From positions 2,604,643 to 2,668,642 of the forward strand of contig NZ_CP010029.1 of the NCBI RefSeq assembly GCF_001656035.1: 64,000 bases of DNA. The letters run 5' to 3'. The notes below the pieces were generated by a model, which ran no database searches, was not told the origin of the DNA, and saw only the letters and a program-made list of their open reading frames with translations. Source of the stretch: Yersinia entomophaga. Its GTDB lineage: Bacteria > Pseudomonadota > Gammaproteobacteria > Enterobacterales > Enterobacteriaceae. The position numbers and the translations under genes were made by a program. Position 1 is the first letter of the stretch, and every line of letters starts with the position of its first letter. Shown here piece after piece: positions 58,507 to 64,000 of the stretch.

Positions 58507-61500
58507 GTAAATATAACCTCTTCGCCTTTAGTGTTAATTGAATGAATATGTCCGGAGTCATGGTGTTTAGGTATATTTGGCATGCCAGCGTCAGGATGTC
58601 CATCGGGATGTTCAAACCATTGGTTTTTTCCATTAGGATTCCGGCGACCTAATTTTTGAGCACCATCAGCTTTCATCTTTCCCCATTTATCCCCACGGCT
58701 AGTTGGATTTAAATCATTCAAGCTAATGTCTTGACCGCCGCGAGAAACCCTCGGAACTTGTGCATGATTTTGAGCTTGCCTTAAAGCATCATTTCGACTT
58801 TTAGCCTTTATGACTCTACAACTTGCCAAGCCCCAAGGGTCGATCCAACTCAGCGGATTCGGCGCATATTGATATAAATTCAGTCCGCCCAGTAACCCGA
58901 TCGGGTCAGGCGTGATAAACCGACCGACTTCCGGTGCATAATAGCGGTAAGTATTGTAGTGTAACCCGGTTTCTTCATCCAGATATTGCCCGGCATAACG
59001 CAGCGGCTGCCTGAACTGCCCCAGCGGTTTGCTGAGGTTGCGCCACATCGCCTCCGTCTGGCGGGTCACCTGCCCAAACACCCCATATTGCCCTGACCAC
59101 ACCATGTCGCCCTGTTTGTTGGTCACTTCCTGCGGTGAGCCGTTCAGGTCGGTATGATACCAATACAACTGGTCTTCACCGTAGCGCCGTTCAATGCAGG
59201 CCAACGGCGTATAGGCTTCGTTCGGGTCGTAACAGTAGGTTTGTTGGCTGTCTGCGGTGCGGCTTTGCAGCAACCGCAGTCCTTGCCACAGAAAATGCGT
59301 TTCGTGCCGCTCCTGCCGGGTGCTCACGCTCTTGCTCAACCGGCGGCCTAGCGCATCATAGTGGTACTGCGCCTCAAACAATCCCTTCGGCCCGTCCCCC
59401 TTGGCCCCCACCAACCGGTTATCTCCGTCGTAGCGATAACGCTGGATACGGGCGCTGTCCTGCCTGACCACCATATTGCCAAAGGCATCATACTGATATT
59501 GCCACTGCTCCCAGCGGGTGAGGCGGTTATCACGGTAAGGCTCGCTGCCACCGGTATGGGGTGAACTCTCTGGCGTCTGTAGCGGCACTATCAGCGCATT
59601 GTCGGCCCGGTCATAACGCACCGAGGCTTGCCCACTGTGTGCCGAGTAGACGTGACGTAGCCGTCCCTCTTCATCGTAACCATAGCTCACGGTGCCCCGG
59701 TTGCTGTCTTCCACCGCAGCCAGTTCATGCATATCGTCATAATGATAAGCTCGCCACAGAATCCCTTGCTCCGGGGAAGTGAGTGCCTCGGTAATCCGAT
59801 GGCTGACGCTGCTCTGCCACTGGCGACGCCCCAGACGGTCATACTGCCGGTGCTGCGTCAGGGTGCCTTGCGTGCGGCTGGTTTCCCGGTGCAACGCATC
59901 GCGCTCAAATTCACTGACTATCTGGTCATTGAAGCGGATGGCGGTGACATGCCCGGAGCCGTAGTGGTGCCAATGGAACTGGTCGTCATTTGGCAGTCCC
60001 AACGTGGTCAGGTTGCCCAACGCATCGTATTGGTAGGTCAGCGCCTCGACGCCGTTATGCTCCCTGACGACCCGGCCCAGTTTATCCCGTTCAAAAGTGA
60101 CGGTATTAGGCTGGATACCCAGTTTTTCACCCTGTTCGGTGGGGGTACGGCGGGCGCTGAGCAGATTGCCCATCACGTCCCACTGGTATTCCACCCGTTC
60201 GGTCTGTGTCTGGCGTTCAATCACACGGCCTGCGGCATCATAGACAAGCTGACTGGGTTTCTCGGGCCGTTGGCCTTCATCGTCTGCCGTGCCGCGTTGG
60301 GTGACCGCGCTCATCTGCCCATCGGCATCGTAAGTGTAGCCATAACGTGTATCGTCCGGGCGCTGTTCTTCCTGTAAGCGGCCTTCCGCATCACGGCTAA
60401 AGCGATACACCCCGCCATTGTCGTTATCCAGACTGAGCAAACGCCCTTCAACATCGTAGTTGTAGCGGATAGCCCGGTTCAGGCGGTCGGTGGTACTCAG
60501 GGTTTGCCCACGTGCGTTGTAATGCCAATGGCGAGGCAGGTTGTTCCCCAACTGGTGGCTGAGCAACAGCCCAGCTTCAGACCAGCCAAACTGCTCGGTG
60601 GAGCCATCCGGCAAGGTCAGTGTGACCAGTTGGCCTACATCGTTATATTCGTAGTGGGTTTCCTGCTGCAACGCATCCCGGCGGGAAAGCAGTTGACCCA
60701 AGGTATCGTAGCGCCAGGTCGTCGGCTGGCCGGAACAGTCGGTGTAAAGGGTCATCAACCCCAGCATGTTCCAGTCTAAGCGGCTCTCCCCACCCCGCGC
60801 ATCGGTCATGCTATCCGGCAACAGCGTGTTGTCACGGGGGTAATGATACTGAGTTGACTGTAACAACCGATCGGTTTCCTGTACTACCCGTCCTTGTTCA
60901 TCCCATTGGGTACGTTCTGACGTGCCATCCGGCCAGAACACAAAGGTCTGTCGGTCGCTGTTGCGCTGATACTGCCAGCGCGTTTTCGCACCATTGGCCT
61001 CGGTGACCGACACCAGCCTACCCAGTTCATCCCACTGGCACTGGCGCAGATGCCCCAGCGGCGAGCGGTAACCGGCGGGTTGCCCTACGTCGTCCCACAA
61101 CAGATGATGCGTGTTGCCAGAGCGGTCGGTGTAACGGCTGACACGACGGTGTTCGTCCAACGCCCACACCGTCTGGCTGCCATCCTGCCAGGTGGCAATA
61201 CGTTGACGCTGCTCTTCATCATAGGCCAGTCGGTAGCCATCGCCTTCACTGGTGTGCTGTTCAACCACACACCAGATGTCGTCAATCTCTTGCCACTGAT
61301 AGTCACAGCGCAATCCCGTGGCATTCTCATGCCATAACAGCAAACCGTTATGTTCATCCCAGCCAAAGCGGCGCATCACCGCCTCACCCCGGTGCTGTAC
61401 CGCCACCAGTTGCCCTTTCTCGTTATACTGGTAACGGGCACGCAGCACCTCACCAGACACCGTGTGCTGCCAGACTGCCGTCAGACGATTCAGTTCGGGA

Positions 61501-62702
61501 TGGTACTCACAGCGCAGGGTTTGCCCACGGGTACAGGTGACGCTCTCCATCTGCCGTTGTGCGTTGTAGTGGAATGACTGCTGGTTACCGACATTATCGC
61601 TGATGACACCTAGAGGAGCACGGCCCTCGGCATCAAAGGCCGGGTAGTGGTAACGCAGTTCGCCCGCATCGTGGACAGACCAACGGCCATCCTCATGATG
61701 CGTGAGCCAGCACTGCTGGTCAGGGCAGAACGTCTGGTGGCCTGCGGGCACATCCGGGAAGGGAATGAAGTCGCCATAGGTGTTACGCCACAGAATACCG
61801 TCTTCCACCTGCCGCAGTTCACTCTCCCAGAACAGGCTCCAACCGCGTCCCAGCACGCCCTCATAGACATGGCTGCTGAGATAGCGACGCTGCCAGAACA
61901 GGGGTAATTCACCGTCGAGAGTAAAATCCAGTTCGTCGTCATCATTGAGGAATTTCTGCCCGGTCGTCACGTCCACCGGTTTAGCCAGAACGCCTGCCAC
62001 CGACGCTACTATTGCCAACGGGGCCAACCGACAGGCGATTTTGGCTATCTTGTCCGCGCCCGGCAGTTTGGCAAATAACTTTTGAATCGCGCCCGGCCCC
62101 TTGCTGGCCGCCCCCCCAAAGCTTATCAGGCCCGCCGCAAACATCGTCAGGTCAGACACGGTGTAGGCCCATTGGGGAATTTCAGTTGTGATGCTTTCCG
62201 TGGTGGTCGTACCGCCACCAATAAACACGTTGGGTGACCCCGCCATGATGGTGGCATCACAGGTGGTTTTATCGCTCTTGCGGGCGGCTGGCAGGCCATT
62301 GATAAACACAGAGGATGAGCCCTGAGCCACCTGCTGAACCTTGTCCTTGTCGCAGTTCACCGTGCTGAGTGACGAAACAGCCGCCGCTTTGCCATTGGTA
62401 AAGACATTGCCCGAGCCGGTGATAATGGCACCGCTGGGACTCATCGAACCGGCTCCAGCCTCAACACCGGCATCCCGCGCTTTCTCCCCCAGGGCGTTCG
62501 CCGCCATACCGACGGCAATCGAGGCCCCAATCAGCAGAATACCGACACCGAGACACGCAGACGCGCACCCGGCAGCAAACAGCATCCCGCCCAGAATGCC
62601 CCCGGCAACGTTGATGATTCCGCCTAAAATCGTTCCACCAATCAACCCGGCGATAGCCTGAGAATGGCCGATGGGATCACCGACGCGTGCCGCTTCCAGC
62701 AT
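58500..62702 (-). CDS. rhs: prePAAR/PAAR Rhs T6SS effector with C-terminal toxin
   Basis: 1400 residues. It starts with the prePAAR motif AARVGDPIGH (4-13), then hydrophobic helices (about 17-70), a PAAR domain (about 80-165; MSPSGAIITGSGNVFTNG, SSSVFINGLPAARKSD, GSPNVFIGG), another hydrophobic stretch (185-240), and the Rhs beta-cage core of YD repeats. The core ends with YYAPEVGRFITPDPIGLLGG and IDPWGL (about 1289-1293), the self-cleavage site. The variable toxic tip is the last 107 residues, ending with HHDSGHIHSIN. The architecture is a T6SS-delivered effector whose helices need the upstream Eag chaperone. AGGAG precedes the ATG. The tip resembles HNH-type nucleases but family unsure. Confidence 0.92.
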   Translation of the reverse strand: MLEAARVGDPIGHSQAIAGLIGGTILGGIINVAGGILGGMLFAAGCASACLGVGILLIGASIAVGMAANALGEKARDAGVEAGAGSMSPSGAIITGSGNVFTNGKAAAVSSLSTVNCDKDKVQQVAQGSSSVFINGLPAARKSDKTTCDATIMAGSPNVFIGGGTTTTESITTEIPQWAYTVSDLTMFAAGLISFGGAASKGPGAIQKLFAKLPGADKIAKIACRLAPLAIVASVAGVLAKPVDVTTGQKFLNDDDELDFTLDGELPLFWQRRYLSSHVYEGVLGRGWSLFWESELRQVEDGILWRNTYGDFIPFPDVPAGHQTFCPDQQCWLTHHEDGRWSVHDAGELRYHYPAFDAEGRAPLGVISDNVGNQQSFHYNAQRQMESVTCTRGQTLRCEYHPELNRLTAVWQHTVSGEVLRARYQYNEKGQLVAVQHRGEAVMRRFGWDEHNGLLLWHENATGLRCDYQWQEIDDIWCVVEQHTSEGDGYRLAYDEEQRQRIATWQDGSQTVWALDEHRRVSRYTDRSGNTHHLLWDDVGQPAGYRSPLGHLRQCQWDELGRLVSVTEANGAKTRWQYQRNSDRQTFVFWPDGTSERTQWDEQGRVVQETDRLLQSTQYHYPRDNTLLPDSMTDARGGESRLDWNMLGLMTLYTDCSGQPTTWRYDTLGQLLSRRDALQQETHYEYNDVGQLVTLTLPDGSTEQFGWSEAGLLLSHQLGNNLPRHWHYNARGQTLSTTDRLNRAIRYNYDVEGRLLSLDNDNGGVYRFSRDAEGRLQEEQRPDDTRYGYTYDADGQMSAVTQRGTADDEGQRPEKPSQLVYDAAGRVIERQTQTERVEYQWDVMGNLLSARRTPTEQGEKLGIQPNTVTFERDKLGRVVREHNGVEALTYQYDALGNLTTLGLPNDDQFHWHHYGSGHVTAIRFNDQIVSEFERDALHRETSRTQGTLTQHRQYDRLGRRQWQSSVSHRITEALTSPEQGILWRAYHYDDMHELAAVEDSNRGTVSYGYDEEGRLRHVYSAHSGQASVRYDRADNALIVPLQTPESSPHTGGSEPYRDNRLTRWEQWQYQYDAFGNMVVRQDSARIQRYRYDGDNRLVGAKGDGPKGLFEAQYHYDALGRRLSKSVSTRQERHETHFLWQGLRLLQSRTADSQQTYCYDPNEAYTPLACIERRYGEDQLYWYHTDLNGSPQEVTNKQGDMVWSGQYGVFGQVTRQTEAMWRNLSKPLGQFRQPLRYAGQYLDEETGLHYNTYRYYAPEVGRFITPDPIGLLGGLNLYQYAPNPLSWIDPWGLASCRVIKAKSRNDALRQAQNHAQVPRVSRGGQDISLNDLNPTSRGDKWGKMKADGAQKLGRRNPNGKNQWFEHPDGHPDAGMPNIPKHHDSGHIHSINTKGEEVIFTW

Positions 62703-62732
62703 GAGTATTCGCTCCTGTCCGTGTGCGAAAGA

Positions 62733-63215
62733 TTAGGGGTGTTGGTAACTGTTTAAGCAATCAGAGAAGAAGGCTTCATCCTGTTCACTCAGGGCATGAG
62801 CACTGGTCAGCGTGAAAATCAGCACGGTGGAGGCCGAAACCAAAAACGCCGCCTGACGTTGATGCAGTGTCTGGCCTTTTTGCGGATGGTAACGGTAAAG
62901 CAGCGTGATGCCATGGAACAGGCTATCGCCCAAGACTGCGGGCTGTTCGTCGAGAGCCTGGTACTTGCGCAGACCTTTTTGCAATACCTCACGCTGGCGA
63001 GCGAGATAGGCTTCAAAGCTTTCGTCCGGGCGTAACTGGTCACGGGAAACATTGAGTGAGGGCTTTTGCGGGGCAATCAAAATATTGACGGTCTGCTCAC
63101 GGTAATCAGCAGGCAAGGCGATACTGCCTTCAGTGAACACACAGCGTAGGTCTGACACCTGATTCATCCTTGAAATCCATTCAATATCCTTATCAATGTC
63201 ATGTATATTTATCAT
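62733..63215 (-). CDS. Eag-type T6SS chaperone (DcrB/DUF1795 family)
   Basis: 160 residues, acidic, no membrane helix. It has the DUF1795/DcrB layout (ALPADYREQTVNILIAPQKP and LVSASTVLIFTLTSAHALSE). Such proteins (EagR/EagT) bind and shield the N-terminal membrane helices of prePAAR Rhs effectors before loading on VgrG. It lies 30 bases upstream of the rhs gene on the same strand, the usual pairing. Confidence 0.85.
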   Translation of the reverse strand: MINIHDIDKDIEWISRMNQVSDLRCVFTEGSIALPADYREQTVNILIAPQKPSLNVSRDQLRPDESFEAYLARQREVLQKGLRKYQALDEQPAVLGDSLFHGITLLYRYHPQKGQTLHQRQAAFLVSASTVLIFTLTSAHALSEQDEAFFSDCLNSYQHP

Positions 63216-63333
63216 ACTGCGATGGAAAAATCAGGAAAATCGATAAAAATGCGGCTGGTTACATCATGCTGGCTGATGTGTCAGTGTCAGTACATTTCTA
63301 GGATTATCTGATGAGAATGTAAGTATCCCAGCT

Positions 63334-64000
63334 TTAGTTCCACACACTTTTTGAGATTTCCGGTTTCTCAGCCATCAGCCGATATTCTTCCGGCGTCAGA
63401 TTATTCAGGGATTCATGAGGCCGCTCACTGTTGTATTCATTCAGCCAGCGCTCCGTTATTTCCCGTGCTTCATTCAGTGTTCTGAACAGATAAAAATCCA
63501 GTATTTCGGTCCGGTACGTTCGGTTAAACCGTTCGATAAACGCGTTCTGTGTTGGTTTGCCGGGCTTGATAAATTCCAGCATCACGCCATGGTCTTCAGC
63601 CCATTGTGCCAGCGCCAGTGATATCAATTCCGGCCCGTTATCCATCCGCATCTTCAGCGGATAGCCACGGTTTGCCGCTATTCTGTCCAGCACCCGCACA
63701 ATGCGCTGCGCCGGAATATTCAGGTCAATTTCGATAGCCAGAGCCTCGCGGTTAAAATCATCCACGACGTTGAAAGTCCGAAAACGTCGGCCACATGTCA
63801 GCGCGTCGTGCATAAAATCAATCGACCAGCTTTGGTTGAGGGCTTCCGGCGTGGCCAGCGGCGCCGGATTACGCACCGGCAGGCGTTGTTTCCCTTTACG
63901 ACGAAAATTCAGTTTTAGCAGACAGTAAATCCGGTGTATGCGTTTGTGGTTCCAGGCGTATCCCTGCCTGCGAAGCACCTGAAAAAGCTTCTTAAATCCA
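63334..64000 (-). mobile_element. IS3-family transposase OrfB, cut by window edge
   Basis: The minus-strand frame is open from base 64000 to a TAA at 63334 (222 codons visible). The DDE integrase core shows SWSIDFMHDAL (first Asp), KMRMDNGPELIS (second Asp), and FIKPGKPTQNAFIERFNR (Glu). The C-terminal NEYNSERPHESLNNLTPEEY matches IS3-family OrfB (IS407-like group). Upstream GFKKLFQVLRRQGY continues beyond the window. Terminal inverted repeats could not be defined here. It bounds the Rhs module on the right. Confidence 0.9.

Noticed and set aside
59135..62661. Numerous plus-strand frames opposite rhs
   Set aside because: Shadows of the GC-rich rhs gene; the minus frame carries all family motifs.

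Overview
The window looks like chromosome of a Yersinia-like member of the Enterobacterales. This is an inference from gene content and order: yhjD/yhjG/pdeH/kdgK/yhjJ/dctA/hmsP followed by a complete E. coli-type cellulose locus, dppABCDF, eptB, uhpABC, an ohr/ohrR pair and a hut cluster. Most proteins match the enterobacterial families over their full length. No decisive species marker is visible.

Layout. 1-12.4 kb: a dicarboxylate/amino-acid symporter (cut by the left edge) divergent from a LysR regulator, then yhjD, cdh, an AsmA-like protein, the c-di-GMP phosphodiesterase pdeH, a small tautomerase, kdgK, an M16-like protein (yhjJ) and dctA. 12.7-29.0 kb: a cellulose/c-di-GMP block. HmsP/PdeK lies beside bcsRQABZC (minus strand), and bcsEFG is divergent (plus strand). 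Synthase, translocation pore, cellulase, c-di-GMP sensor and phosphoethanolamine transferase are all present, so the locus predicts phosphoethanolamine cellulose. 29.4-35.1 kb: the dipeptide ABC transporter dppABCDF, with a C/A-rich GcvB-type site in the dppA leader. 35.2-37.5 kb: a gene-poor stretch with decayed coding remnants, two short tandem arrays and tRNA-Pro(UGG). 37.7-41.2 kb: uhpC, uhpB and uhpA without an adjacent uhpT. 41.3-46.7 kb: eptB, ohr, ohrR, an alpha/beta hydrolase and a DUF1003 protein. 46.8-51.5 kb: hutT, hutH and hutU behind a HutC-like operator.

51.9-64 kb is an accessory island related to type VI secretion, with lower-GC immunity genes. It holds a TssL-like gene with an N-terminally reduced TssM-like gene, a frameshifted pseudogene, and then, reading leftwards from the right edge, an IS3-family transposase, an Eag-type chaperone, a 1400-residue prePAAR/PAAR/Rhs effector with its toxic tip and candidate immunity gene, and two displaced Rhs C-terminal toxin tips, each followed by its own immunity gene. 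One displaced tip abuts a transposase tail.

The most interesting features are the serial toxin/immunity array with the orphan TssL-TssM pair, the three 7-8 bp intergenic tandem arrays, and a previously unlisted decayed gene between dppA and tRNA-Pro.
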